Positions 38,605 to 50,369 of a stretch of DNA of 64,000 nt are shown here, in pieces. The stretch comes from Bathynomus jamesi. Lineage: Eukaryota > Arthropoda > Malacostraca > Isopoda > Cirolanidae. Below the pieces are notes generated by a model. That model did not search any database. It saw only the letters and a program-made list of their open reading frames with translations, and was not told the DNA's origin. Numbering within the stretch: the stretch's first letter is position 1; every line of letters begins with the position of its first letter. The stretch lies in NCBI GenBank assembly GCA_023014485.1, contig JAJOZX010000088.1, positions 1,657,001-1,721,000 on the forward strand, written 5' to 3'. The translations under genes were made by a program, and so were the position numbers.

Positions 38605-39777
38605 ATGATGGTTGTCACGACAGGCAGAGCAAGCCGGTGGTGTAAAAACCTTATCGCTCGAAAAACTCAAGAACCAGCCTCGGAACCAGGATTGATAAAC
38701 AGATCACGGACAAGGAAACGAAACTGGACACGAAAAATGGACACACTCAGGATTAGATGCGGAACGATTAACATAGCAACTTATAGGGGGAAAGAAGATG
38801 AAATTCTGGACATTATGAGAGAAAGGAAAATCGACATCTTGGGAATGGCAGAAACAAGGCATATGGGTGGAGAACTGGGAGGAGACTTGGTGGATGGATA
38901 TGTGCTCATGTACAGAGGAGTGGAGGAGGGTCGGAGGAGGATGCACGGAGTGGCAATGATTATTGGACCGAGATTGTCCCCAAACATACAGACTGTAGAA
39001 TTAATAAGCGAAAGACTAATGAAATGTAAGTTGAGAATTAGGAATAAAACATATATTCTCTACCAGGTTTATGCGCCACAACAGGGGCATAGTGAAGAGG
39101 AGAAGGCCAACTTCATGAAACTATTAGATGTCAATTATGAAGTGGGAGGAGAGGAGGTGGGACTGCTTATGGGAGATTTCAATGGTAGAGTGGGAATGGA
39201 GAGGGAGGGAGCGGAGCAGGTAATTGGACTTTTCGGAGAACAGAACCGAAATGCAGAGGGAGAGAAACTAATAGATTTCTGCGTAAGGAACGAACTAAAG
39301 ATCATGAACGGATTTTTCAAACACCAAGAGACCCATAAGTTTACGAGATACAGGTGGAACCAAGCGACAGGAAACTTTGACCAAAAATCCATCATAGATT
39401 ACTTTATATGCTCCAATAAGAAAATTATTGGAGATCTCAAGGTGTTACCAGGGGTTACGTTAGACTCTGACCACAGATTACTGACAGCAGATTTGAAAAT
39501 GCAGAAAATAGTATCAACAAAAGAGGAGAAGAGGAAGGTAATTAAGACAAAGAAACTGCAGGATGAGAACATTAGAGTCAGATTCAGAGAGGAACTTGAA
39601 AGAAACATAGCTGAGACGGAGGAAAACAATGAATGGGAAACCGTGAGAGATTGTGCTAAGAGTCTTGCGCAGGAGATTTTGGGAACTGAGTGGGTATGGG
39701 GGAGGAAGAAGAAGACATACACCATGGTGGACAGACATAGTGAGAGGCGCAGTAAAACAGAAAACTATAAAACATAG
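38605..39777 (+). pseudogene. RTE endonuclease domain (ORF start)
   Basis: A 390-codon open frame from ATG 38605. Residues about 50-290 form an apurinic-like endonuclease that would nick target DNA for reverse transcription. Motifs seen are CGTINIATYRGK, GMAETRHMGG, YQVYAPQQGH, LMGDFNGRVGM and LDSDHRLLTADL, all in the expected order. The frame then shifts near 39690, where the continuing protein (PWWTDIVRGAVKQKTIKHRK) is read in another frame to 39907. Predicted proteins of this type are often misnamed craniofacial development protein 2-like. The element is inactive because of this shift and later stops. Confidence 0.85.
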
Positions 39778-40991
39778 GAAGTGGTTGAGGCAACGTACAC
39801 AGGAATCAAGACAGGAATATGTACAAGCAAGAAATGAAGCTGAGAGGGAGAAGAAAAGGGCAAAACAAATGGCAATGAGGGAATTGGGAAAAAAGTTGAG
39901 AAGATGAGAAGGGAAACAAAAAACTGATTTACAGCCTTGCAAAATCTTATAGGAAGTAAAAAAAAGTATACAGTATTAAAAATGAAGCCAGAAATGTGAT
40001 AGTGGAACCTGGAGCAATTAATAGACGATGGTCAGATTATTTTAAAGATCTATTGAATGGAGATCCAGAAGAAGAAGTGGAGGAAGCGGATGGAATATAC
40101 CAGGAATTAGCAGAACAGGTAATTATTACCAGAGAAGAAATGGAAGAGGCTGTTTAAAAAATGAAGAATGGAAAGTCAACGGGAGTGGACGAGTTTCCGA
40201 ATGAACTTATAAAAGAGGGAGGCGAAGCCATGGAAGAAAAAATTTGAAACCTGTTGAATAAATATTGGAGAGGTCAAGTCCCCTGTGATTGGGGAAAAAC
40301 AATCATCGTTCCAATATATAAAGGAAAGGGTGACTCAGGTAGATGTGAGAATTATAGGGGAATATCGCTTATTAATCATATAACAAAACTTTATGAAAGA
40401 ATAATATAAAAAAGAGCAAGGCAAATAATTGAAGCAAGGTTGGGAGAGGAACAGTATGGTTATCGAGAAGATAGAAGTACGGTAGATCTTATTTTTGGCC
40501 TCAGTTCTGTTATAGAAAAGGCATGGGAATTTAATACTAACATCTATGTAATATTCAGAGATCTTTAAAAAGCATTGGATACAGTGCCCAGAGGAAGAAT
40601 GTGGAGATGTTTGAAGGAGATTTATGGGGTAAGGGGGACACTTCTTAGGGCTTTGAAAAGTTTGTATCAAGTTAGCGAATGCAAAGTAAGGACTGGACAC
40701 AAAAATGATGAGTGGTTTGAAGTTAGAACAGGGGTGAAGCAGGGCAGTGTTATATCACCACTCCTGTTTATAGCCTACATGGACACAGTAATTGCAAGTT
40801 TCAAGCGACGTCATGAAATGAATAATAATAATGGAATAATGGCATATGCAGATGACATAGCATTCTGGACGACAGAGAGAGAAGATATAGAACAAGCTTT
40901 AATTGATTGGAATGAATGTTTGAAGTTGGGGGGAATGGAAATGAATGTAGAAAAGACAAATATTAAGTGTATGTCGAAGAGAAGAAGGTGA
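39690..40991 (+). pseudogene. RTE reverse transcriptase domain, interrupted
   Basis: The linker and reverse transcriptase are spread over several frames with stops: KNGKSTGVDEFPNEL near 40165, a DTVPRGRMWRCLKEIYG segment, VRTGVKQGSVISPLLF, and the catalytic MAYADDIAFW (YADD) near 40849. It would copy RNA at the nicked target. At least five stops or shifts between 39907 and 40575 make it non-functional. The last good frame ends at 40991. Confidence 0.85.
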
Positions 40992-40999
40992 ATTCGGAG

Positions 41000-41633
41000 T
41001 TCAAATAGGCGATAAGGAAATAAGAAATGTTGAAAAATTTAAATATCTAGGGGGTATGTTTACTAAAGAAAGTGGTAATGTGCAAGAAATAACTGTCTTT
41101 CAGTTATTTCTTGCAAAGTTTAGTTAAAATGTCGGAATGTTATACCCGCTACTGAGAGATGAACATATCCCCCTTGGGACTAAGAAAATAATCTTCGAAA
41201 CAGTTTTAACACTAATACTAATTTATGGGTCGGAACATTGGAAAATGCGCATGGCGGATCGAAGTAGAATTCAGGCGGCAGAAATGAGACCGCTGATGAC
41301 TATTCTGAGAAAGACGCGAAGAAATAGGATAAGAAATGAAAAATAAGAGCCAATGTAGGAGTAACGCCGATTTTGAGAAAAATCGACGCTGCCAAATTGA
41401 GATGGTTGGGCCACTTGGAGAGAATGGAGGAGGGGAGAACTGCGAGGAGGTGCTGGGAGTGGAGACCAGGGAATGGCAGAAGACCGCGGGGGAGACCGAG
41501 AAGGAGATGGAGGGACGAAGTGGAGGAGAGCTTGCGAAGATACGACTTGCCCAGCATGCAAGAGCTCGGGGAAACGGGAGTGCTGCTGGACAGTGCGGAG
41601 TGGCGAAGGAGGCTGGCTCCACTAACAGGCTAA
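41000..41633 (+). pseudogene. RTE C-terminal tail
   Basis: The frame that contains RKIDAAKLRWLGHLERM, then GRPRRRWRDEVEESLR and WRRRLAPLTG is the basic C-terminal tail following the reverse transcriptase in RTE-type elements. It is out of frame with the upstream domain, with a small duplication near 41085 (AAGAAATAACTGTCTTTCAG). Confidence 0.8.
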
Positions 41634-41710
41634 CTAGCCTACCTGGTTGCTGAAGTAAGTAAGAAGTAAGAAGTAAGTAATAAATGCCATATATTATTAT
41701 TATTATTTTT

Positions 41711-41913
41711 GGATCACCTGAAGATCAGGGCCCCCAGCCTTCTTTAGTTAGCCTTATAAGGCTAACTAACAAAAATATCACGACCTAACCTAACCAATCG
41801 TTAGGTCAATTGTACGCCCTTGACGATTGGTTAGGTTAGGTTGTGATATTTTCGTTAGTTAGCCTTATAAGGCTAACTAACGAAGGCTGGGGGCCCTAAT
41901 CTTCAGGTGATCC
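41711..41913. mobile_element. Fold-back MITE with perfect 8-bp TSD (GGATCACC family)
   Basis: 203 bp from GGATCACCTGAAGATCAGGG to its complement with the shared core. TTATTTTT is duplicated (41703-41710, 41914-41921) in the RTE tail. A close relative of 7035-7237. Confidence 0.9.
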
Positions 41914-41921
41914 TTATTTTT

Positions 41922-42948
41922 ATTATTATTTGGATATAAACGCCTGGCAATCATTGCAGCTAATAAAAGATTATAAGATAGGTAAATCATACCATAAACT
42001 CGAATATTTACTGTAAGTTATATTTCCACACAAGGACTGATTATGGTTGACAGGTCACATTTTAAAACTATCGCTGGACCCAAGTTTTTGGAATGACTGT
42101 ATAGGCATTTTACCTAAAATCGGCTATTCCATAAAATTTATTTTTGTGGGGGCTCATATTGTTCTGGCAGGTTTTTGTAATTTAAACTAACGCAAAGGGG
42201 TTTTACGGTCATTCAAACGTTATACTCGCAACCGCTTTTTTCTACTTACGCAAATGGACGGACACTTAAAAGTTGAACGTATTGCAAATGTGATAGAAAA
42301 CATACTTTAGCATCCGACAACTTTAATTTACCGCTGCTGTAACTTTAAGAAAAACTTTTCACTAAATTTACTTTGCTTACGAAACTTCAAAGATTTATAT
42401 CTTCTGGTCCATTTTTAACATTTATTTTTCTGCTCCTTACAAAAGAGTATTTTCGGGAGGATTTTTTTTTTATTTATAACATCGTGAATAAATCAACATT
42501 TTTTTAACCATTCAGTTTATGGTTTTAAGAAAGTTCGAGTCAAATCATAAAATAAGTTAAGACTCGTTTTTAGTTAAAATTTTGGTTTTAAAAACTTTGT
42601 AGAACATTTTCAGATATCGAAATCCCATAAAACAGGGAAAATTAAATTGAATAAATTGCGGAATATTTTCACATTGAATGAATGCATACGATTCATTTTT
42701 GAGATTCTTTCATGGCAAACGAGTAAATCAAAGTTTTCAAATCTGAGGAGCTGCGCCAGTCTTCGAAAACACGAACGATGTCTGTGTAAAGGAGACAATC
42801 TATAATATTGTTTAAAAGGTAAAAGATTTATGTTAATTTCATTACATTTTCTTATCATGTGTAGTGATTATGGAAAGGGCAGAGGTCACACAGAACATTC
42901 ATCTTATCTCCTTCGAAGTAAACAAAAAAAACATTAATTTTTATAATA

Positions 42949-42953
<5 letters not shown>
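41922..42953. other. AT-rich stretch, no recognised feature
   Basis: No gene, repeat end or RNA could be supported. Short minus frames around 42610-42858 look like chance. Confidence 0.5.
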
Positions 42954-43011
<58 letters not shown>

Positions 43012-43024
43012 TATACATATACTA

Positions 43025-43091
<67 letters not shown>
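42954..43091. repeat. Long (TA)n microsatellite
   Basis: About 135 bases of TA with a few CA and GT interruptions, next to a Penelope-like repeat end. Confidence 0.95.
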
Positions 43092-43095
<4 letters not shown>

Positions 43096-43210
43096 ATTAT
43101 TTCACGAAAGTAACACGTGAAAAATATTTATGATGAATAAAACCACGAAGGAAAGGAAACACAGAATGGTGCTCAAGCGCTTTCGTCTAATGACATCCTC
43201 AGGAACATAC
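43092..43210 (-). repeat. Penelope-like terminal repeat, solitary copy
   Basis: ACACGTGAAAAATATTTATG, AAACCACGAAGGAAAGGAAA and AGCGCTTTCGTCTAATGAC match the copies at 45608-45780. A hammerhead-like core is on the minus strand (43171-43206). Confidence 0.55.
43171..43206 (-). ncRNA. Hammerhead-ribozyme-like motif
   Basis: Minus strand: GTTC, CTGAGGA (CUGANGA type), stem II GTC-ATTA-GAC, GAAA, GCGC, TT, GAGC. Stem I GTTC/GAGC pairs with one G-U. The minimal stem III is again the self-complementary GCGC. Confidence 0.5.
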
Positions 43211-43499
43211 ATATATATACACACACATATATATACACACCCCCAGCATCATCACGTATACCATCCACATGGTAGTGAAACACAGTTAATGAAACAACCA
43301 CATTAACATCAAGGACCACACCCTAAGTATTCTTACGTGCAATGTTCCACCCCCTAACCATCGATCAGAAACAAACAAATCCGATCTGATAATAACCATT
43401 ATTAAGCAGAACTGAACACCAAGACTATTAACCCTGTAAGTTTACTATATACAAATATACAATCAATGACTGTACACTGACAAAGCAGATTGTAAATTA

Positions 43500-43700
43500 C
43501 AATACCCACAACATTTAGTTCTAGAAACCAAAAGAGCTCTTATATTCTTAACAGAAACACACTTGCAGAAACTCCAGTCCACCAACCTAACTACTTTCAA
43601 ATACCAACTGGACAGTTTCTGCATAAAGTCCATGCCCATTCATGTGTAGCTGGCTATGGAGGCAGGATAAGAGTTCCTCTAAATGAGGCGGGATGATGTA
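43500..43700 (+). pseudogene. LINE endonuclease remnant (CR1-like)
   Basis: The plus strand encodes KRALIFLTETHLQ and, after a shift, HSCVAGYGGRI. These recall the WLTETWL-type block and downstream region of CR1/jockey endonucleases. Only this piece is recognisable; the surrounding 43207-43760 is otherwise non-coding. Confidence 0.45.
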
Positions 43701-43763
43701 GCAGATCAGTAGACCCAGAACGGTTGTTCAGTCACAACCAAAATAAGGATATACTGTGTATAT

Positions 43764-43803
<40 letters not shown>

Positions 43804-43812
43804 TATATATAA

Positions 43813-44236
43813 AGCTTAATATATCTGTTTATATCCTGAAGCTACAGTACAGTATAAATGATACCTAATTAAAATATTTCTATAAATAGAATGTCTTTGT
43901 TTTCCATTCTGTTAAAAGCGACCGCCAAATTCAAACAAAAGAAAAACAAAGCCCTAAAAAGTGGCATCGGTGCCCATGATAATAATGGTTTTCCGCTATA
44001 AACTGGTCATTTGTCTGATCTACAAATGGAATTCTGTGAAAGAACGTTCACAAATGAATAAATTCCCTAATTTGGCCTCTCATTCATTTCTGAATACATC
44101 ATTTTCTGATTTCCTGCATTCAGCTGACCTCTCAGTGATAAACAATTAATAATTAATGTACAGTAAACACTTGCATTTCCATTGAATACGACGTATCTAC
44201 ATTCATCTAAATGTTATGCACACATTCTTTAATATA
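43813..44236. other. No recognised feature
   Basis: A 62-codon plus frame at 43961-44149 has no known domain and ordinary composition; it is probably chance. Confidence 0.4.
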
Positions 44237-44633
44237 CAGGGTGGTGCAAAAGTCTGGACCCATAGGCGGTTTATATGGAAAAAAAGTGTGGCCTGCAGGA
44301 AGTTTATTATGAAATGAAATTTAATTAACCATACACCAGTGACTAAATTATGTTAAATTTAACGTTCTAGTTCAGAATTTACAATAAGTGTAATGGTATT
44401 TCGTATAATCGAGGCGTAAGGAAATTTGCGACTGAACGTGAGGTGGCTCCTTTTGCGTACAAAAGCACAAGCTCTATTCTTTCTGCTATTGTTAACTTGT
44501 CTGCCATAGGGTAACAATCTGAAAAATATTTAGTAAAATTATAAACAACAATTAAATTATAAAAACTATTATAAAAATCGAAAGATATTTTTTATATAGT
44601 AAATTGCCTATGGGTCCAGACTTTTGCACCACC

Positions 44634-44636
<3 letters not shown>
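44237..44636 (-). mobile_element. Tc1-type MITE with N-terminal transposase fragment
   Basis: CAGGGTGGTGCAAAAGTCTG and CAGACTTTTGCACCACCCTG are perfect ends of a 400-bp element, with CCATAGGC / GCCTATGG just inside. The interior keeps only the beginning of a transposase gene. The right end enters (TA)n. Confidence 0.88.
44379..44507 (-). pseudogene. Tc1-like transposase N-terminal fragment
   Basis: From ATG 44507 the frame reads MADKLTIAERIELVLLYA, the first helix-turn-helix of many Tc1-like transposases, then KGATSRSVANFL, and it ends at a stop after 42 residues. The catalytic domain is deleted. Unlike the DD41D copies, which keep the C-terminal half, this element retained the DNA-binding half. 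A truncated peptide of this type could in principle occupy the ends; that is speculation. Confidence 0.65.
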
Positions 44637-44683
<47 letters not shown>

Positions 44684-44686
<3 letters not shown>

Positions 44687-44880
44687 ACGAGTTTTTTGCT
44701 TATATTGAGGTTCTGAATATAGTAGGCTAGGTGTAGCTGTATCCCTAGATCCTGTCCAAAGCTGGATCCAATCTGCTTTGCAGATAGCTGGTGAGGGAAG
44801 CTATATTTTTGGAGTCTCTTTGCGAGTGACCCGTCGCCCACGTCCGACTAACATCATGAAAAAAAAAACTATAGTGTTTG

Positions 44881-44971
<91 letters not shown>

Positions 44972-45576
44972 TGCTTGAGACATTTGTAATTATAGCTAAA
45001 ATAGAAGTAAGATGAAAAGTTCAATATTTTTCACAGAGAGCTTCATTTCGCCCATACGCCCATTTCAGGGTACGAGTAACTGGCAGCAGCATTATCAAGC
45101 AAACGGGGTGTTAATGTACTGACGAGGCCACCGTACGTTGTTCATCACCACTAAAAGCATCAATGCTCCACGTTATCCCATTTCGAAGAATTTCCACACC
45201 CGTGTCAGATTTTGCACAATTTCGTGAGTTCGTATTATGGACACCCTAGTTATTATCAGTCCAGGTACAGGATTCTTCAGGAGGAAGATGCATCATTTTG
45301 TGTTTCCTCCCCAGGGCAACGCAAATTTACCTATACCAATCGCAGTTACACTCGTACTATTTCAGGCTTACTCTGCACAAACGACCAAAAACGACAAACA
45401 AGTATTTTCAATCACAAACCCTCCGCATAAAAGCTGTATTTTTACTTATTCTTATTCTGTTCATTTATCATTATCGGACCTCACTCGTTTTGTCCTTCAT
45501 TAAATCTCGTCATCCAAAGACACTGGTTTTATGGTTAATTTGAACGCAATTAATCTACTTTATTTTAATTGGAGTT

Positions 45577-45582
<6 letters not shown>
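44684..45582. other. Unassigned stretch with a long (TA)n
   Basis: (TA)n occupies 44882-44968. The rest has three overlapping plus frames around 45212-45543 with no recognisable domain and no shared codon signal, likely chance. Confidence 0.45.
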
Positions 45583-45607
<25 letters not shown>

Positions 45608-45612
<5 letters not shown>

Positions 45613-45780
45613 AATAAAACCACGAAGGAAAGGAAACACAGAATGGTGCTCAAGCGCTTTCATCTAATGACATCCTCAGGATGTCATTAGACGAAAGCGC
45701 TTGAGTACCATTCTGTGTTTCCTTTCTCTTGTGGTTTTATTCATCAAAAATATTTTTCACGTGTTACTTTCGTGAAATAA
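45608..45780. repeat. Head-to-head Penelope-like terminal repeats
   Basis: Two inverted copies meet at TGACATCCTCAGGATGTCA (about 45668-45686). The arms read AAACCACGAAGGAAAGGAAA and its diverged complement. At the join the hammerhead core CTGAGGA has become CTCAGGA, so the fused pair has lost the motif. (TA)n lies on both sides. Confidence 0.6.
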
Positions 45781-45785
45781 TTTTC

Positions 45786-45828
<43 letters not shown>

Positions 45829-45889
45829 TACACTATTATATATACATAGAGCTTTGGTGTGGTTTGGTTTGCTTCCGCCCGAATAGTTC

Positions 45890-46145
45890 ATTCTGACGAA
45901 GTTCAAGCTTTTCACTTCACCTTAGACCTACAGTTTAACGTGGAATCGGAACCACGCCCCACTAGCAACACAGCGTCTTAATCACTAGGCCACTCAGGGT
46001 ACCTATTTATCTACCAACCACTTTCTTTATTGTGTGGAAGGATGAACAGCTGGGTTTGCTGCGCGGCGGCTGCCGTCACCCGGTCTTGATACCGAGGCCG
46101 ATGGATTCGTAGTCAGCGACGCTAACCATTACACCCCCGAGGCAC

Positions 46146-46150
<5 letters not shown>
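45890..46150 (-). mobile_element. tRNA-derived SINE sequences (two cores)
   Basis: On the minus strand, CCTGAGTGGCCTAGTGATTA with GTGGTTCCGATTCC makes one tRNA-like core (about 45940-46000). CTCGGGGGTGTAATGGTTAG (about 46122-46142) starts another. CCTTAGACCTACAGTTTAAC here also occurs in the palindrome arms near 17690 and 18060. Confidence 0.5.
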
Positions 46151-46178
<28 letters not shown>

Positions 46179-46257
46179 CAGGGTGAATAAAAAGTTCCGC
46201 CCGATTTTGGGTTTCCACAATTCACACAAAATCGGGCGGAACTTTTTATTCACCCTG
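46179..46257. mobile_element. 79-bp perfect hairpin MITE
   Basis: CAGGGTGAATAAAAAGTTCC pairs with its complement, with an arm of about 30 bp and a small loop (GGTTTCCACAATTCAC). TA-flanked in (TA)n; in effect a pair of Tc1-type ends with nothing between. Confidence 0.85.
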
Positions 46258-46265
46258 TATATACA

Positions 46266-46301
<36 letters not shown>

Positions 46302-46308
46302 TTATATA

Positions 46309-46555
46309 TTAGCGGCAATAAGCGAAACCAGGCATTAAGATAATACCTAGGCAATAAGCTGAAAGTTAAGAATGCATATAGCATTAGTTACAATGGTCAC
46401 TTTCACTGTTTATAATATGTTATGTTATGTTATGTTATGTTAGGTTAAGATATATTTATTATTATTATTATAGATATATAAATTGGTATTATATGTCTGA
46501 TTATATGCATTCTTAGCGTTCAGCTTATTGCCGGATTTCGCTTATTGCCGCTAAC
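46309..46555. mobile_element. Fold-back element (TTAGCGGCAATAAGCG ends)
   Basis: TTAGCGGCAATAAGCGAAA and TTTCGCTTATTGCCGCTAA are inverted, with an inner pair GGCAATAAGCTGAA / TTCAGCTTATTGCC and CTAAGAATGCATATA-type arms. The loop has a TATGTTATGTTAGGTTA run. No ORF. Confidence 0.8.
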
Positions 46556-46556
46556 A

Positions 46557-46675
<119 letters not shown>

Positions 46676-46730
46676 AGAAAAATACTGTAGATAGATATAT
46701 GCTTATATACTTACATACGAGTATACATAC

Positions 46731-49700
46731 TAGTGATGTAGCGAAGCTGAAATTTTGCGAATCTGCGAATGCGAATCTGAAAATTGAGATTCGCGCGAAT
46801 GCGGAGCAAAAAGAATCTTGAATTATTTTAAAAATGTGGCTATTTTCTGAAATTTTACCAAGGGACGCTATACTATAAACTAGAATACAACGATTACTAT
46901 TTTTATAACGAGAAAGTAAAACAAATACAAATGCTATTATTATTTGACAACTGTTTTTATACACAATATAATAAATTTCTTACATATTAATAATGTATAA
47001 TTACAATAAAATATTAAAGTACATAATTACAGTTTTACATATTTAAACGCAATAGTTGGCAAGTTAAATTTAAGAAAGAGCAATTTTTCTGCCTTATCTC
47101 CTCGCAAGCGGTTTCTTTTCTCGTCATAGATCAGGCCAGCACCACTGAATAGTTGTCACTTGGGACGCTACTTGGAGGACACCCAAGGAATCTCTTAGCA
47201 AGTACACTTAAAAGCTTGTACTTTTCTTGGTTGTCTCTCCTCCACGCTAAAGAGTTTTCGTCTTGGGCGATTCTTTTCTCTTTATGGTATTCTTGAACAA
47301 ATTTGATTGAATTTCTGCTGATTGCTTCTTCTGCTTCTTCGTCACTGTTTGAGGCGGCCAGTAGCGACGTCATGGACTCAATGATTGAGGCAGCTTTTGA
47401 ATTTGATGGTGAGGACACAGACGTACTGGCCCGCATTCTCTTCTCCATTGGTTCTTCAGATTGTGCCTTAGCCAGGTCATCGCAAAGTTGCGCTATTTTT
47501 TCTTGGACACGCTTGGTGACGACAGTACTGGAGAACATCTTTGCTTTGTACTTGGGGTCTAAGTAAGTGGCCAAAGCATAGGAGTCATTGGTCTCGATTT
47601 CAGCGAATCTTCTTTCTATTTTCGTCGTACATAATTTCTCTCATTGTTCTGACTTCAACATCATCTCTGTTTTCTGGTTTTAACACGTTCTTCAATGAGG
47701 CTATCAGAGGAATGACGTCTGATATGGAAGATGCTGAGCTACTGAGTTTCTTCGTGATTTCGTCAAAAGGCTTGAGAATATTCGTGCACCTAGATAGTAG
47801 AGCGAAATCAACATTCGATAGTTGTTGTATTTTGGAATTCGCAGTGCTATAAGCTTAGTGGGTCCTTCAACTGAACAGCTCTTTCCATCATGTGCAGAGT
47901 ACTGTTCCATCTTGTGGCAACATCGTGAATCATTCACAATTTCGGTAAATCCAAACGCGTCTGAATCTTCTTCAGTTCATCCTTTGCTGCAACGGAGTGG
48001 TTGAAATGTGTCGCACTTGAACGGGTTTTCACCAGCAAATTCTGAACATTTTCTTGAGCCGACAAGCCTGATTTTACAACGAGCTGTAGCTTGTGGGCAG
48101 TGCAATCAATATTGTTGACGCCTGATAGATCCATCGCTTTCTTCATGTTTGCAGCGCCGTCACGCATCACGGCATTAACAGACGAATGAGGAATTTTCCA
48201 TTTTTCGACCATTTGGTCGAACTTTTCCGATATATATGCACCGGTGTGCCGTTCGTCCAAAGTTTCAACGCCGACCATCAAATTCGTCCTCTTGTATTCA
48301 TGCATTATCCACCCCATGGCAGGTCAGCGAAAGGAAGCTTACTCCAGCAGATGTGTCGGACCATGTATCAGTTGTAAAGGATACCAATGATTCCTTGATT
48401 TCGTCCACAATATCTTGAATCTTCCCAGTTACACCCTGGTACATGCTGTTGCATATTAGATCAGCGTAAAATTATCGTTGCTTGATCTTGTATTGCGGAG
48501 CAACTTCCGCCATAAGCCGCATGAAACCGACATCTTCTACGTGACTAAACGGCAAATCATCCATTACTAGCATTTCTGCGATGCGGTAGTCGTATGTCTT
48601 AGATTTTTGATTGACATCACTCCAAGGCTTCAATTTCTGGTAGCAGCTTTCAATTGTTTGAAATCCGAGATTTTTCTGTCTCATGTCAGACTTCGTCTTT
48701 TGTAATGGCGTCGGTTCTTCTTTTTTCTTTGGATCTTCTTTAGCTTCGTTTTCAGCATCACTCAGTTCTTTAAAGTCTTTTGGATGAATTGAATACAGAT
48801 GATTTCTCATGTTTGATGTGGTTCGTCCCTTTCGAATGTAGTTGCGTTGGCATAACAAGCACTTCGCAGTATCATCAGCGTTCTTTGAGAAGAATTTCCA
48901 AACTGTTGATTTTCTCATGATGAAGTTGATTGCGATGGCGTGAAAACAACTGTAGTCGACGAAGTTAATATTTGAAATTTTGAATAATGATAGGACTGAA
49001 GATGTATTGCACTTATTGTGACAGAACGGACGGTAAAGTAAAAGCCTGCATGTCACGAGTCAGGTCACTACAGAATTGCCAAAGTTTCGTGAAAATTGTT
49101 TTTTTATTTTATTAAAATGCTTATGGCAAAAAAATTATTCAATTTTTTACAACGATTTTTTCACATATGTTCTCACTAGTACTTAAACTTATTCATAAAA
49201 AAAATAATACCGATATCTGTTAAAATAAGAGATATAAGCATTATTATGAAAAATAAAGCACTTGAACAAAAAAATACTTCTGATATTTACACATTAAAAA
49301 CATTTCTAAATTGAATTTTGTAATAAATTTTATATTGCCTTAAAGCTAAAGAAATTTCCTCTGCGTCAGTATAAGTTTTATTTTAGAAATATAATTTGAT
49401 GAATACGGAAATGGCATTCAACTTTTTTCAACAAACACAGATTTCATTCTCGAAAGAGTATGGACTATGGACTATGGAATAATTATAACGGTGATTTCCA
49501 CTTTGTAATGTCATATACAGTAAACTCTCGAAAATCAGAATGTCTAAAATCCGGACCACTTGAGAATTGAAAGTTCATAGTTAGACATAATAAAGCGACA
49601 TGAGAGAAGTGAAGGTGCGAACTACATTGCAAGAGCGCTAGGCCGAAGTCAGTTTACCGTCTCAACCGTTTTTAAAAATGCTCCTGCATTGAAGGCCGCA

Positions 49701-49847
49701 GCTGAAAATGTGTGTCCCGTTCTCCGCAATTCTCAGCTCCGAAAATTCGCATTAAAAAAATACGAATGCGAATGCGAATGCGAATCTAAAATTTTTGCGG
49801 AGGCTCCGCGGTTGCGAATGCGAATGCGAAGCTTCGCTACATCACTA
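46731..49847 (-). mobile_element. hAT transposon with 8-bp TSD ATACATAC
   Basis: The ends TAGTGATGTAGCGAAGC and GCTTCGCTACATCACTA are inverted. ATACATAC is duplicated (46723-46730, 49848-49855). Both subterminal zones have GCGAAT hexamer runs (GCGAATCTGCGAATGCGAAT at the left, GAATGCGAATGCGAATGCGA at the right), likely transposase-binding sites. 3117 bp with a decayed transposase. Confidence 0.92.
47131..48918 (-). pseudogene. hAT (ZBED-type) transposase, broken
   Basis: From ATG 48918 (MRKSTVWKFFSKNADD) a BED-type zinc finger follows (CLLCQRNY, then MRNHLYSIHP; Cys pair and His pair visible), then an acidic linker and AEMLVMDDLPFSHVEDVGF. In another frame are the catalytic region VNAVMRDGAANMKKAM and DCTAHKLQLVVKSGL (48317-47934). 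A third frame holds the C-terminal part MATYLDPKYKAKMFSS and the family's dimerisation tail YKLLSVLAKRFLGCPP (47574-47131). Frame shifts between 48472 and 48317 and after 47934 disable it. Related to the ZBED/AC-like group that often gave rise to host genes, but there is no sign of domestication here. Confidence 0.85.
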
Positions 49848-49855
49848 ATACATAC

Positions 49856-50214
49856 ATCTTCACCTCTGCCTGGTATAATATCGAACATATGTAAAAATCT
49901 TCAAATTATAAATAGACAGAACGAGAGGAATAAGGAAATAATACTTTGCAGTTACTGAGACATTTATACAGTGTATTTAATATTGTTTAATGTTGAAACA
50001 CCTTTTCTCTCCATTGAGAAGAAGAAGAATTTTAAGAGAATAGTGAGAAACTTCCGAAAGGCGATATTTCTTTTCCAAGTCGACGATGTAGAAAACTTAA
50101 GGTCGTAAATCTAAAGCTGTTCATTCTTATAATTCATACATAAAATAATTTCATAATTTGTATCGTAGTTTACACACGCACGCACACAAATTAAATCTAT
50201 ATTCACTGGAAAGA
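49856..50214. other. No recognised feature
   Basis: AT-rich DNA between the hAT element and the (GAA)n-(GA)n array. Confidence 0.4.
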
Positions 50215-50246
50215 AGAAGAAGAAGAAGAAGAAGAAGAAGAAGAAG

Positions 50247-50306
<60 letters not shown>
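50215..50306. repeat. (GAA)n-(GA)n microsatellite
   Basis: About 38 bases of GAA/GAAG repeats, then about 54 of GA. Confidence 0.95.
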
Positions 50307-50308
<2 letters not shown>

Positions 50309-50369
50309 ATAATCTACACGTGGAAAACGACAGAAAAACTGTTACCTAACCTTAAATTGAACCAATAAC

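Larger units (their letters stand above)
38507..41702 (+). mobile_element. RTE-type non-LTR retrotransposon, decayed
   Basis: A roughly 3.2-kb unit with endonuclease, reverse transcriptase and C-terminal tail in order, ending in AAGTAAG/ATT repeats. The 5' part has CATGCCGGTCCCAAGCCCGG. The right limit is set where a MITE inserted in the (ATT)n tail. Confidence 0.8.

Noticed and set aside
38704..39942. Minus-strand ORFs of 80-142 codons opposite the RTE element
   Set aside because: Shadows of the A/G-rich plus-strand endonuclease frame; no domain signal.
44778..44983. Long Ile-Tyr repeat ORFs here and at many other sites
   Set aside because: They are (TA)n microsatellites translated in frame; composition alone explains them.
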